Source of the DNA: an uncultured Lachnospiraceae bacterium
Lineage (GTDB): Bacteria; Bacillota; Clostridia; Lachnospirales; Lachnospiraceae
Assembly: GCA_937891165.1 (NCBI GenBank)
Contig: CALAEX010000222.1
Coordinates: forward strand, 1-13,358
Length of the DNA stretch: 13,358 nt
Reading direction: 5' to 3'
The notes under the pieces were generated by a model. The model searched no databases and was not told where the DNA came from. It saw nothing but the letters and a program-made list of their open reading frames with translations. Shown one piece after another: positions 1 through 6,503 of this stretch (position 1 is the stretch's first letter; each line of letters opens with the position of its first letter). The translations under genes were made by a program, and so were the position numbers.

Positions 1-192
1 CGTGAAGAGGTCGTCAAACTTCTCTTCACCACTTTTCAACAGGCGCACACGGTTGCCGTGGGTGATAGCCACTCCCTCACTGCGGAGATAGGCAATCATA
101 GCCGAATCGCTACGCACGCCATCATCCGCTTGCATCAGGGACGGAAGCGCCAATAAAAGGAGTAAAAGCAGGGTTTGTATCTGTCGTCTCAC
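1..192 (-). CDS. Secreted phospholipase D / cardiolipin synthase-like protein, N-terminal fragment
   Basis: Partial gene; only the first 64 codons are in the window and the reading frame runs off the left edge. The protein opens with a basic and then Leu-rich stretch (VRRQIQTLLLLLLLALPSL), a typical signal peptide, and goes on with the segments AMIAYLRSEGVAITHGN and RLLKSGEEKFDDLF. The 'LLKSG.EKFDDLF' segment resembles the stretch just before the first catalytic domain of Bacteroidota PLD-family cardiolipin synthase-like proteins; the HKD motifs themselves lie outside the window. I chose the GTG at 192-190 because an in-frame TAG lies a few codons upstream and no ATG gives a full signal peptide. 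A Bacteroidota -7 element lies about 35 bases upstream. Family assignment is from short recognisable segments only; the signal peptide is firmer than the enzyme name. Confidence 0.6.
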   Translation of the reverse strand, partial: MRRQIQTLLLLLLLALPSLMQADDGVRSDSAMIAYLRSEGVAITHGNRVRLLKSGEEKFDDLFT

Positions 193-227
193 AATCTTTC
201 TACATTACTTTGTCATCAAACGAGCCG

Positions 228-235
228 CAAAGTTA
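228..235 (-). promoter_or_regulatory. Bacteroidota-type promoter -7 element (TAACTTTG)
   Basis: On the minus strand the sequence TAACTTTG matches the Bacteroides consensus TAnnTTTG exactly, and a T-rich -33 region (TGTTTTC) lies about 20 bases upstream. It faces the phospholipase D-like gene whose start is at 192. Such an element is not used by clostridial sigma-A and supports a Bacteroidota origin for the left end. Confidence 0.6.
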
Positions 236-310
236 CTCTAAAAACACGAGAAAACAGCACTTTGTTAAGCAAGAAAACCATGAAAAAGGGAAAAAGAGAC
301 AGATAAAAAG

Positions 311-350
311 AAAAAAAGGGGTAGCAGAAATCCATATCTGCTTCCCCTTT
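311..350 (-). terminator. Rho-independent terminator after the arabinofuranosidase fragment
   Basis: Arms AAAGGGG-T-AGCAGA (315-328) and TCTGCT-T-CCCCTTT (337-350) form a 13-bp stem with one T-T mismatch and an 8-base loop. Read on the minus strand, the hairpin is followed by a T-rich tail (complement of 301-314), so it ends transcripts coming from the gene that stops at 460. The opposite side is less T-rich. Confidence 0.75.
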
Positions 351-375
351 CTTTAAAATCTTAACAAACCTTAGC

Positions 376-441
376 CTTGGCTTAAGGTTACCTTAACCTT
401 GACTTAAGGTAACCTTAACCGTCGGTTGAGGTAGCCTCATC
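376..441. repeat. Three imperfect 22-bp tandem units with a 15-bp hairpin
   Basis: Units at 376-397, 398-419 and 420-441 align end to end. The first two differ at two to three positions; the third is more diverged. Each has an internal near-palindrome around CTTAAGGTnACCTTAA. Segment 382-396 (TTAAGGTTACCTTAA) is the exact reverse complement of 404-418, with a 7-base loop, so the array can form a perfect 15-bp hairpin. It lies between the arabinofuranosidase stop codon and its terminator, so it would be in the 3' untranslated RNA. A partial further unit (AACCTTAG) sits just before 376. Confidence 0.75.
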
Positions 442-459
442 CATATTTCATCCCTGTCC

Positions 460-1128
460 TCAGAAACGGAGGATGGTCAGCGAGTAGGCGGGCATTGTCT
501 GTTGCACACGGGTTCCGTTCACTTCGATGGTATCTTCCGCAGGACGTGCATTGCGGTCGTTCATGTCCTTACCAGTGAGAATGGTGCGCTTGGCAGTACC
601 TATCTGTTCGCCCAAAGCGCTCAGGTCAATGTCCATTTTCACCTCGGCGGGCAACAGGTTGACAAGCTTCACAATGACGTCGCCCGTCTCCTCATCGCAT
701 ACGATAGAGTGGGAGATACGCTTGCGGATGTCCTGATTCCAAAGTTCGCGTCCGGTGAGTTTGGCACTCAGGTATTCGTCACCACTATTGAGACTGAAGA
801 GCTTCTGCACGAAGTACTCTACCACGTCATCTGCATAAGGTCTGTAACCTAAGATGTTCTGTCCACGGAAAAGCATCTGTAACTTAGTGTTCTTAAATCC
901 GTCACGGATCTTTCTAAGTCTATCCCATGGATCTTCTTTTAAGAAACGAAGAGATGCATCAAATGTAGCACCACCCCAGCATTCTACTGAATGATATCCA
1001 ACCTTATCCATCTTCTCTAAAATAGGAAGCATGAAATCGGTAGGCATTCTGGTAGCAATCAGAGACTGATGAGCATCACGTAATATTGTTTCCGTAATTT
1101 TAATCGGTTTTTTAACTTGTTCTGACAT
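460..1128 (-). CDS. Chimeric ORF: OadA (pyruvate carboxylase subunit B type) N-terminus joined to GH51 arabinofuranosidase C-terminus
   Basis: The 222-residue frame joins two unrelated proteins. Residues 1-109 are the start of an oxaloacetate decarboxylase alpha / pyruvate carboxylase subunit B carboxyltransferase: TETILRDAHQSL with the metal-binding Asp, then ECWGGATFD, RGQN and YADDVVEYFVQK. A whole OadA is about 450-600 residues, so it is cut in the first third of its TIM barrel and lacks the catalytic remainder. Residues from about 106 to 222 (LFSLNSGDEYL, VKLVNLLPAEV, the segment around TGKDMNDRNARPAEDTIEVN, and the ending AYSLTILRF) are the C-terminal beta-domain of a Bacteroidota GH51 alpha-L-arabinofuranosidase, lacking the catalytic barrel. 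The start at 1128 has a GGAGG site and fits as the last gene of the decarboxylase operon. Base composition shifts at the join. No sensible enzyme would result; I read it as an assembly or amplification chimera. Confidence 0.85.
   Translation of the reverse strand: MSEQVKKPIKITETILRDAHQSLIATRMPTDFMLPILEKMDKVGYHSVECWGGATFDASLRFLKEDPWDRLRKIRDGFKNTKLQMLFRGQNILGYRPYADDVVEYFVQKLFSLNSGDEYLSAKLTGRELWNQDIRKRISHSIVCDEETGDVIVKLVNLLPAEVKMDIDLSALGEQIGTAKRTILTGKDMNDRNARPAEDTIEVNGTRVQQTMPAYSLTILRF
802..819. other. Probable chimeric junction between Bacteroidota and Clostridia DNA
   Basis: The codons for EYFVQK lie here. 'Y(F)VQK' is expected both in OadA (DDVVEYFVQK) and in Bacteroidota GH51 enzymes (Y-F/Y-VQKLFS), so a short shared stretch could let an assembler or polymerase switch templates. 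Everything to the left has Bacteroidota character and everything to the right clostridial character. The exact base cannot be fixed from the sequence alone. Confidence 0.7.
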
Positions 1129-1179
1129 TTACGATTTCCTCCAAAATAATTTTCTATTCGTCGCTCCCGTTCAGGTCCC

Positions 1180-1354
1180 CCGAAGCCAAATAATGCTTAT
1201 TCAGACCCGCTTTCGCTTGGACCAAAACGTAACGGTACTATGCGAATTGCAAGCAATTCGCTCAAAGTTTGCGATGCAAACTTTGGTCTGATTTATTGAC
1301 CGACGTTTTGCTACAGTCTTCATGAAGCATCATTTGTCTTCAGGGCCCCTTCGG
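1180..1354 (-). ncRNA. Candidate structured RNA or repeat element between oadB and oadA
   Basis: This fills most of the 255-base gap between two operon genes. Read as minus-strand RNA, several complementary segments nest: CCGAAG (1354-1349) with CUUCGG (1185-1180) closes the whole; a 12-bp stem with a 2-base bulge pairs 1299-1310 with 1223-1236; inside it are two hairpins, 1264-1284 (AAAGUUUGC with a 3-base loop) and 1242-1261 (GCGAAUUGC with a 2-base loop). UCAGACC (1291-1285) could pair with GGUCUGA (1207-1201) across the 12-bp stem, as a pseudoknot. GGGG-n-CCUGAA occurs at both ends. There is no T-run, so it is not a plain terminator. I do not recognise a known riboswitch or ribozyme. It may be a regulatory RNA, an RNA-processing site or an interspersed repeat. 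Confidence 0.5.
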
Positions 1355-1383
1355 AAACTTTATATATTTACCACTATCACGGC

Positions 1384-2508
1384 TTAGAATACTCCGAATA
1401 TCGCCATGAAGGTACCTGCAGCTACTGCAGTACCGATAACACCTGCTACGTTAGGACCCATAGCGTGCATCAAAAGGAAGTTCGTAGGGTCTGCCTCAGA
1501 ACCAACCTTTTGAGATACTCTCGCTGCCATAGGAACTGCGGATACACCAGCAGAACCAATAAGTGGATTAATCTTTCCACCTGTTGCCTTACACATAATC
1601 TTACCAAAAATTACACCACCTGCTGTACCAATAGCAAAGGCAATTAAACCAAGAGCAACAATCTTAAGCGTATCTAAATTTAAGAACGCTTCTGCACTTG
1701 TTGTTGCACCTACGGATGTACCAAGTAAAATAACTACAATATACATCAAAGAAGTGGATGCATGTTCTGTTAACTGCTTTACTACTCCAGATTCTCTAAA
1801 TAAGTTACCAAGCATTAACATACCAAGAAGTGGCGCTGTATCTGGTAAAATTAAAACTACAACAACAGTTACAACAATAGGGAATAAAATCTTTTCTAAC
1901 TTAGAAACAGGACGAAGCTGTTCCATTTTAATTTTTCTTTCTTCTTCTGTTGTTAAAAGCTTCATAATTGGAGGCTGAATAATTGGCACTAAAGACATAT
2001 AAGTATATGCTGCCACAGCAATAGGTCCCATTAAATCAGTCTGACCAAGCTTTGCTGCAAGGAAAATCGAAGTAGGACCATCCGCACCACCAATAATCGA
2101 AATCGCTGCTGCTGCCTTTCCATTAAATCCAAGCATAATCGCAAAAAAGTAAGCGGCAAAAATACCAAGCTGAGCTGCTGCACCAAGCAAGAAGCTCTTT
2201 GGATTTGCAATCAACGGACCAAAGTCTGTCATTGCACCAACGCCCATGAAAATTAAAGATGGAAGAATCGCCCACTCATCCAATAAGAAGAAATAATGCA
2301 ACAATCCGCCTTCTTCCATAATTGGAGGATACATGTTAACCAATAACATACCAAAGGAAATTGGAACTAACAGGAGTGGCTCATATCCACGAGCAATGGC
2401 CAAATATAAGAAAAATAATGCTACTGCAATCATCAAGTAATTGCCCCAAGTAAGATTGGCAAAACCAGTCTGACCTGCAAGATTTTGCAGTATTTCGAGA
2501 ATATTCAT
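1384..2508 (-). CDS. oadB: Na+-transporting decarboxylase beta subunit (OadB/GcdB/MmdB family)
   Basis: This is the integral membrane subunit that decarboxylates carboxybiotin and exports Na+ across the cytoplasmic membrane. The 374-residue protein is the usual length for the shorter clostridial members. It shows many hydrophobic helices, the family loop IIGGADGPTSIF with Asp143 (equivalent to the Na+/proton-binding Asp of the Klebsiella protein), and the second signature GKINPLIGSAGVSAVPMAAR (N314, S319, R330), followed by MGPNVAGVIGTA near the C-terminus. The ATG at 2508 has an AGGAGG site 7 bases upstream, and the biotin carrier gene ends 17 bases before it. Which acyl substrate the complex uses cannot be read from this subunit. 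The family call is secure; the choice between OadB, MmdB and GcdB names is not. Confidence 0.93.
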   Translation of the reverse strand: MNILEILQNLAGQTGFANLTWGNYLMIAVALFFLYLAIARGYEPLLLVPISFGMLLVNMYPPIMEEGGLLHYFFLLDEWAILPSLIFMGVGAMTDFGPLIANPKSFLLGAAAQLGIFAAYFFAIMLGFNGKAAAAISIIGGADGPTSIFLAAKLGQTDLMGPIAVAAYTYMSLVPIIQPPIMKLLTTEEERKIKMEQLRPVSKLEKILFPIVVTVVVVLILPDTAPLLGMLMLGNLFRESGVVKQLTEHASTSLMYIVVILLGTSVGATTSAEAFLNLDTLKIVALGLIAFAIGTAGGVIFGKIMCKATGGKINPLIGSAGVSAVPMAARVSQKVGSEADPTNFLLMHAMGPNVAGVIGTAVAAGTFMAIFGVF

Positions 2509-2525
2509 TTAAGTTCTCCTCCTGA

Positions 2526-2900
2526 CTAGTTTAATGTAGCAATAACTGCTCCTGCTTCTACCTGTTCACCAACTGTTACATTGATACTTGCAACGGTACC
2601 ATCCTGTGGTGCTACAATTTCATTTTCCATCTTCATTGCTTCTAAAATAAGAAGTACCTGACCCTTCTTTACTGCCTGTCCTGCATTTGCCTTAATACCA
2701 AGAATCTTACCAGGCATTGGTGCATTTACTTTCACACCACCTTGTGCTCCTGCACTAGCTGTTGCCTTTGGTGCTGCTTTCTTTGTAGGAGTAGGTGCTG
2801 CCTTTGGTGCAGATGTTACTGGTTGAGCTGCTACACCACTTCCTTCTTCTACGGTTACATCATAAACATTACCATTTACAGTAATTGTATAAGTTTTCAT
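2526..2900 (-). CDS. Biotin carboxyl carrier protein of the Na+ pump decarboxylase
   Basis: A 124-residue biotinyl carrier that shuttles CO2 from the carboxyltransferase to the membrane pump. The N-terminal part (KTYTITVNGNVYDVTVEE) is the usual strand region. It is followed by an Ala/Pro/Lys-rich flexible linker (about 24-52) and a biotinyl/lipoyl domain starting near VNAPMPGKI. The biotin-accepting lysine is in EAMKMENE (K90). I start at the ATG at 2900, which has a perfect AGGAGG 8 bases upstream; the TTG two codons earlier is too close to that site. It lies between oadG and oadB, as in glutaconyl-, methylmalonyl-CoA and oxaloacetate decarboxylase operons. The linker's Ala/Pro repeats are normal for this family. 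Confidence 0.93.
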   Translation of the reverse strand: MKTYTITVNGNVYDVTVEEGSGVAAQPVTSAPKAAPTPTKKAAPKATASAGAQGGVKVNAPMPGKILGIKANAGQAVKKGQVLLILEAMKMENEIVAPQDGTVASINVTVGEQVEAGAVIATLN

Positions 2901-2919
2901 TTTCAAATCCTCCTAAATA

Positions 2920-3321
2920 TTATGCATTCTGCCATTTATTATTACGCTTCTTAATAGAACGTACTACTAAATCGCCTTCTAAGATATTTTCATTTCCCTG
3001 AGCTTCTTCATATGCATGAATAGCTGCTGTAATAACAGCAATTAACTCTAAATCATCCATTTCTTCTGGCTCTTCTTCTACCTCTGGTTCTGGCTCAGGC
3101 TCTTTTACTGGAACTGGTGCATTATTTGCCTTTTTTGCTGCCATTTTCTGTTCAAATACATTTACATATTTAAACAAAGAAATAACAAAGCTAATAAACA
3201 ATAAAGAACAAAATACAACAGAAATACCAATAATTGTATTTATTGTTGCATCTCCCATTGCCTCTTCAATACTTGCCCACCAACCAGCAATACCACCGCT
3301 TAACAAACTATAAAAATTCAT
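2920..3321 (-). CDS. oadG: OadG-like small membrane subunit of the Na+ pump decarboxylase
   Basis: A 133-residue protein with one transmembrane helix (about residues 28-51, TIIGISVVFCSLLFISFVISL). After it come a basic stretch, a Pro/Glu-rich acidic linker (about 68-88) and a C-terminal segment, DDLELIAVITAAIHAYEEA, that is typical of clostridial OadG proteins. The gamma/delta subunit anchors the carboxyltransferase to the OadB membrane part and stabilises the complex. Its AGGAGG ribosome site overlaps the TAG stop of the carboxyltransferase gene, with ATG 10 bases after the stop, so the two are probably translationally coupled. OadG sequences are poorly conserved; position in the operon and architecture carry the call. 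Confidence 0.85.
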   Translation of the reverse strand: MNFYSLLSGGIAGWWASIEEAMGDATINTIIGISVVFCSLLFISFVISLFKYVNVFEQKMAAKKANNAPVPVKEPEPEPEVEEEPEEMDDLELIAVITAAIHAYEEAQGNENILEGDLVVRSIKKRNNKWQNA

Positions 3322-3331
3322 CTGCTACCTC

Positions 3332-4762
3332 CTAGATAGTGCCATGTTTTTTTACAGGCATTGTATCTCTCTTGGAATATAACATTCCAAACGCATAGGA
3401 AAGATGTTGTCTTAAACTATCTGCGGAAACAATCGCATCTACATAACCACGCTTTGCTGCTGCTGTAGCACTTCCTTGTAAAGAATCATAAGCTTCTTTT
3501 ACTACAGTTCTTTCTTCTGCTTTTGCATCTTTTGCAAGAATCTGTGCTGCGAGGGTAGCATCCATCATACCAATCTTTGCACCTTCTACTGCAAATACCA
3601 TATCAGCACCAATGTGCTTAGAATTCATTACAATATATGTACTTCCATATGCTACACCAGAAATTACATTTACTTTAGCAACCGTTGCATTTGCAAATGC
3701 TGCTGTCAACTTTGCTGCTGCTATTGCCATTGTCTTTTCTTCTGAAACCGTAGCCTTATAACCATTTACATTTGTAAATGTCACTACTGGAAGATTAAAT
3801 GCATCACAGAACTTTACAAATTGTTCTGCCTTTGCACAACCATTGGTAGTAAGTTCTGCTTCATATTTTTCTTTCGTCTTACCATTTTCATCTAATACTG
3901 CGGTTCTATTAGCAACAGCACCAATTGTCATACCATCTAATTTAATAAAACCAGTTACCATTTCTTTTGCATATCCTGCTTTTACTTCAAAGAAAAAGTT
4001 ATCATCGGAAAGGTCTTCTAATGCTTTTGCAGGGTCAGCATACAACGCATCAAAAGAAACGGCACGATTTAAGTTATCTTCACAATCTACCACTGCTTCT
4101 GCTGCATTGTTCGCCGGTAAAATAGAAACTAAAGTACGGATACTTTCTAACACTTCTGCTTCATCTTCTTTTACTACATCTACAACACCACATGCTGCCT
4201 GATATTCTGCTGCTGCAGTATCACACTTAGCCGTATAATTACCTTCTAATGTGTTTGGAGCATTGACAAATAATTTTGCATTTTTCTTTGGCATAAACGT
4301 AAAATCAGATAATGCCGCAGAAACTGCTGAACCACCACCACAAGTACCAAATACTGCTGTAATCTGTGGAACAACACCAGATGCCATTGTCTGCTTAAAG
4401 TAAACCTCACCAAAACCAGCTAATGCATCTGTTGCCTCTTGTAAACGAATACCAGCACAGTCTACCAATCCGATGATTGGAGCACCTGTTTTTAATGCCA
4501 TATCATACAATCTTACAATTTTTTTGGCATGCATTTCTCCAATCGTACCATGAAGTACTTTTGCATCCTGACTGTAAACGTACACTAAACTGCCGTCAAT
4601 CAGTCCATAGCCAGTAATTACTCCATCCGATGGAGCATCGACTTTGTCAAGATTAAAATCTGTGCTTCTTTTTGTTACAAGAGCACCAATTTCAACAAAG
4701 CTGTTGTTGTCAAGCAAAGATTCTATTCTATCTTTTGCTGACATTTGCGTTGAACTTCCCAT
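3332..4762 (-). CDS. Biotin-dependent acyl-CoA carboxyltransferase (MmdA/PccB-type)
   Basis: A 476-residue cytoplasmic carboxyltransferase that moves a carboxyl group between an acyl-CoA and biotin. It has the two crotonase-fold halves of the family. In the N-terminal half, VDCAGIRLQE (100-109) and FGTCGGGSAVSAAL (138-151) match the glycine-rich acyl-CoA oxyanion loop. In the C-terminal half, FNLPVVTFTNVNGY, AYGSTYIVMNSKHIGAD (371-387) and the ending around IVSADSLRQHLSYAF match the biotin-side loop. Two signatures are relaxed: NVNGY where most MmdA/PccB have DTPGF, and GSTYI where most have GGAYI; it is also slightly shorter than typical (~510). It may be a divergent branch with another substrate (methylmalonyl-CoA, malonyl-CoA, or a transcarboxylase role with OadA). 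The ATG at 4762 has GGAGG 7 bases upstream; Met7 lacks a site. First gene of the operon. Confidence 0.87.
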   Translation of the reverse strand: MGSSTQMSAKDRIESLLDNNSFVEIGALVTKRSTDFNLDKVDAPSDGVITGYGLIDGSLVYVYSQDAKVLHGTIGEMHAKKIVRLYDMALKTGAPIIGLVDCAGIRLQEATDALAGFGEVYFKQTMASGVVPQITAVFGTCGGGSAVSAALSDFTFMPKKNAKLFVNAPNTLEGNYTAKCDTAAAEYQAACGVVDVVKEDEAEVLESIRTLVSILPANNAAEAVVDCEDNLNRAVSFDALYADPAKALEDLSDDNFFFEVKAGYAKEMVTGFIKLDGMTIGAVANRTAVLDENGKTKEKYEAELTTNGCAKAEQFVKFCDAFNLPVVTFTNVNGYKATVSEEKTMAIAAAKLTAAFANATVAKVNVISGVAYGSTYIVMNSKHIGADMVFAVEGAKIGMMDATLAAQILAKDAKAEERTVVKEAYDSLQGSATAAAKRGYVDAIVSADSLRQHLSYAFGMLYSKRDTMPVKKHGTI

Positions 4763-4837
4763 TTTTTAGCCTCCATTTTTTTATCATAATAGTTGTTAGT
4801 ACCTTTTAATGTACCAATCAAATTTACTCCGATTTTA

Positions 4838-4866
4838 ATTATATCTAATAAAGAGCAGAATTTCAA
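4838..4866 (-). promoter_or_regulatory. Sigma-A promoter of the decarboxylase operon
   Basis: On the minus strand, TTGAAA (4866-4861), 17 bases, then a perfect TATAAT (4843-4838). Transcription would start near 4831, giving a leader of about 70 bases before the ATG at 4762. It lies only 26 bases after the stop of the lipoprotein gene, and no clear terminator hairpin separates them, so some read-through from upstream is possible. Confidence 0.8.
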
Positions 4867-4891
4867 GAACAAAACACAAAAGTTTATACAT

Positions 4892-5443
4892 TTACTGTAC
4901 TTCTAATACATTAGAGTTATATTCAATGGATGTAATTTCATCTCCTGTAAGAATAAATTTTAATTTCATTCCTTCCTTTTCATATACGAGCATACCAAAT
5001 TCTTCTTTGTAGTTTTCTCCATACGTTGCAATCATATCCTCTTTTGTCATAAATAGACGAATCCCTTCTTTTGTCTCAATCATATCATCTCTAAAATAAA
5101 TACAGGAAATATAGTCTTTCCCTTCTAATTCATAAGTATCTATTTCAAAACTGTCATATGTATAAGTTTTATCTAAGCCTTCAAAAGCACAGCTTGGAGC
5201 TTCAAAGTAATCGTTCGGCTCTCCTAATTCTTTAATAATAGAAGTTGCTTCCATATCCATTCCAATGGAAACTCCATTATACTCAAATACATATCCTTTT
5301 TTTTCACTTCCTGTCGCTATTTCTGTTTGATTTTCTTGATTTTGGTTCGTTAGTTTTGTTGTGCCATTTTCCTTCGTATCATTATTACCACATCCTGCTG
5401 CCAATAGCACAGCTACTATTATACATAATATCCATTTCCTCAC
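4892..5443 (-). CDS. Putative lipoprotein with BLIP/SmpA-like repeats, last gene of the dlt-like locus
   Basis: I place the start at the GTG at 5443, giving 183 residues that begin as MRKWILCIIVAVLLAAGCGNN: a lipoprotein signal peptide with lipobox LAAGC. GGGAG lies 8 bases upstream, and the GTG overlaps the TGA stop of the previous gene as GTGA, a typical coupled start. A frame open to an ATG at 5512 would put 23 charged residues before the signal peptide and overlap its neighbour by 73 bases, so I reject it. After a Asn/Thr/Glu-rich linker come two similar units (GMDMEATSIIKELGEP... and ...FMTKEDMIATYGENY...), a pattern seen in beta-lactamase-inhibitor-like/SmpA folds. It would sit on the outer membrane-facing surface of the cytoplasmic membrane. 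Function unknown; coupling suggests a partner of the SGNH protein. Confidence 0.8.
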   Translation of the reverse strand: MRKWILCIIVAVLLAAGCGNNDTKENGTTKLTNQNQENQTEIATGSEKKGYVFEYNGVSIGMDMEATSIIKELGEPNDYFEAPSCAFEGLDKTYTYDSFEIDTYELEGKDYISCIYFRDDMIETKEGIRLFMTKEDMIATYGENYKEEFGMLVYEKEGMKLKFILTGDEITSIEYNSNVLEVQ

Positions 5444-6483
5444 TTTTTGTTCTCCCATTCTTTTGTTTGTCGTTCTATTTCTACATAGTAACCTTCTAAT
5501 TTCGTTTTCCATACAAGTTCTAATTTTTGCTCTCCTTTACGGCTTTTTAACCCACATTCCGTAGTTAAAAAATTACCAAGCCATCTTGTTATTTTCTCCG
5601 CTCCTGATAAGTTTAAATGTAATCCAGCATCATAGGTATCTGTCGTAAAATCAAGGCTACACTCCTCTATCAATTCTAAAAAATTGATATAAATTAAATC
5701 GTTTTCTTTTGCGTATTCTTCGATTTGTGCTTCCCATTCCTTATACCAATAAGGATATAGACTTGGGGCTTTCATTAAAATTAACTGTACCCCCTTTTCT
5801 TTACATAATGTTGTTATTTTATCTAAATACTCATATGCAGTTTCTCCAAATGTATAATCTGCTAATGCTCGTGCTGATGGAACAGACTCTACTGGTTTTA
5901 CATCTACTCTCATATAATACCCCTGAAATGTTACATTATCTCTATGAAACAAATAGTTAAAATCGTCTGCTGTCAATTCTGTAATTCGAGAATGATATCT
6001 TAAAATAGGAAATACATAATCTAAAAAATTTTCTTCCTCCAACATAGATGCTTGTATAGACTTTATTTTAGAAGAAGACCATTTCATTCCATCTAATGTC
6101 ATACGATTGTATGTCTCTTTCTGAGGCATATTATATTTCATAGATAAAACATTAAAAATAACAATATCTGGTGTTTCATAAGTAAGCGTTTCTTCTAGCA
6201 AATAATAGGATTGCCAAATTAACTGTTGAGCACTGCCCCGAATATAGCTATGAATTCCATATTCTTCCCATAAAACGGCAGGTGTAAAGTTTTCGTATAC
6301 TTCACAATCCCCAATAAAAATGACATCATGGTCTTTTTCTTCTTTATAGTATTCTGCAATCATCGCACCTTCTACAATACCAGACATATATTTTGGCACT
6401 ACTAATCTCTGAAGCAAATACAAAGAACCTATGATAATACTTGTTATACAAATAAATACAACTATTTGTCTTTTCCTTCCCAT
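5440..6483 (-). CDS. DltD/AlgJ-like membrane-anchored SGNH-fold protein with Cys in the nucleophile position
   Basis: A 347-residue protein with one N-terminal membrane helix (about 7-26) and an extracytoplasmic domain. SGNH-hydrolase blocks are visible: VIFIGDCEVYENF (block I, GDC at 58-60), YIRGSAQQ (block II, G83), IVIFNVLSMKYN (block III, N111) and YDAGLHLNLSGAEK (block V, D285 and H289). In ordinary SGNH enzymes and DltD the block I residue is Ser; here it is Cys60. In dlt- and alg-type operons the equivalent protein works beside the MBOAT in the final transfer to the extracellular acceptor. The MBOAT gene ends 20 bases upstream and the lipoprotein start overlaps its stop. I infer a transferase acting through a Cys (thio)ester or a non-catalytic partner. 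Family is fairly clear; mechanism is inferred. Confidence 0.8.
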   Translation of the reverse strand: MGRKRQIVVFICITSIIIGSLYLLQRLVVPKYMSGIVEGAMIAEYYKEEKDHDVIFIGDCEVYENFTPAVLWEEYGIHSYIRGSAQQLIWQSYYLLEETLTYETPDIVIFNVLSMKYNMPQKETYNRMTLDGMKWSSSKIKSIQASMLEEENFLDYVFPILRYHSRITELTADDFNYLFHRDNVTFQGYYMRVDVKPVESVPSARALADYTFGETAYEYLDKITTLCKEKGVQLILMKAPSLYPYWYKEWEAQIEEYAKENDLIYINFLELIEECSLDFTTDTYDAGLHLNLSGAEKITRWLGNFLTTECGLKSRKGEQKLELVWKTKLEGYYVEIERQTKEWENKK

Positions 6484-6503
6484 TTTATGTACAATTCCTT
6501 CCT

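Noticed and set aside
376..441. Possible CRISPR array
   Set aside because: Units are contiguous 22-mers with no spacers and strong internal palindromes; there are no cas genes.
460..1128. A genuine new fusion enzyme of carboxyltransferase and arabinofuranosidase
   Set aside because: Both parts lack their catalytic domains' remaining halves, and composition changes at the join, so a chimera is much more likely.
1320..1350. Hammerhead ribozyme core (CUGAAGA on the minus strand)
   Set aside because: CUGANGA-like heptamer occurs, but no matching GAAA segment and helices in the required order were found.
5444..5512. Longer N-terminus of the lipoprotein from an ATG at 5512
   Set aside because: No ribosome site, 73-base overlap with the SGNH gene, and it buries the signal peptide; the GTG at 5443 fits far better.
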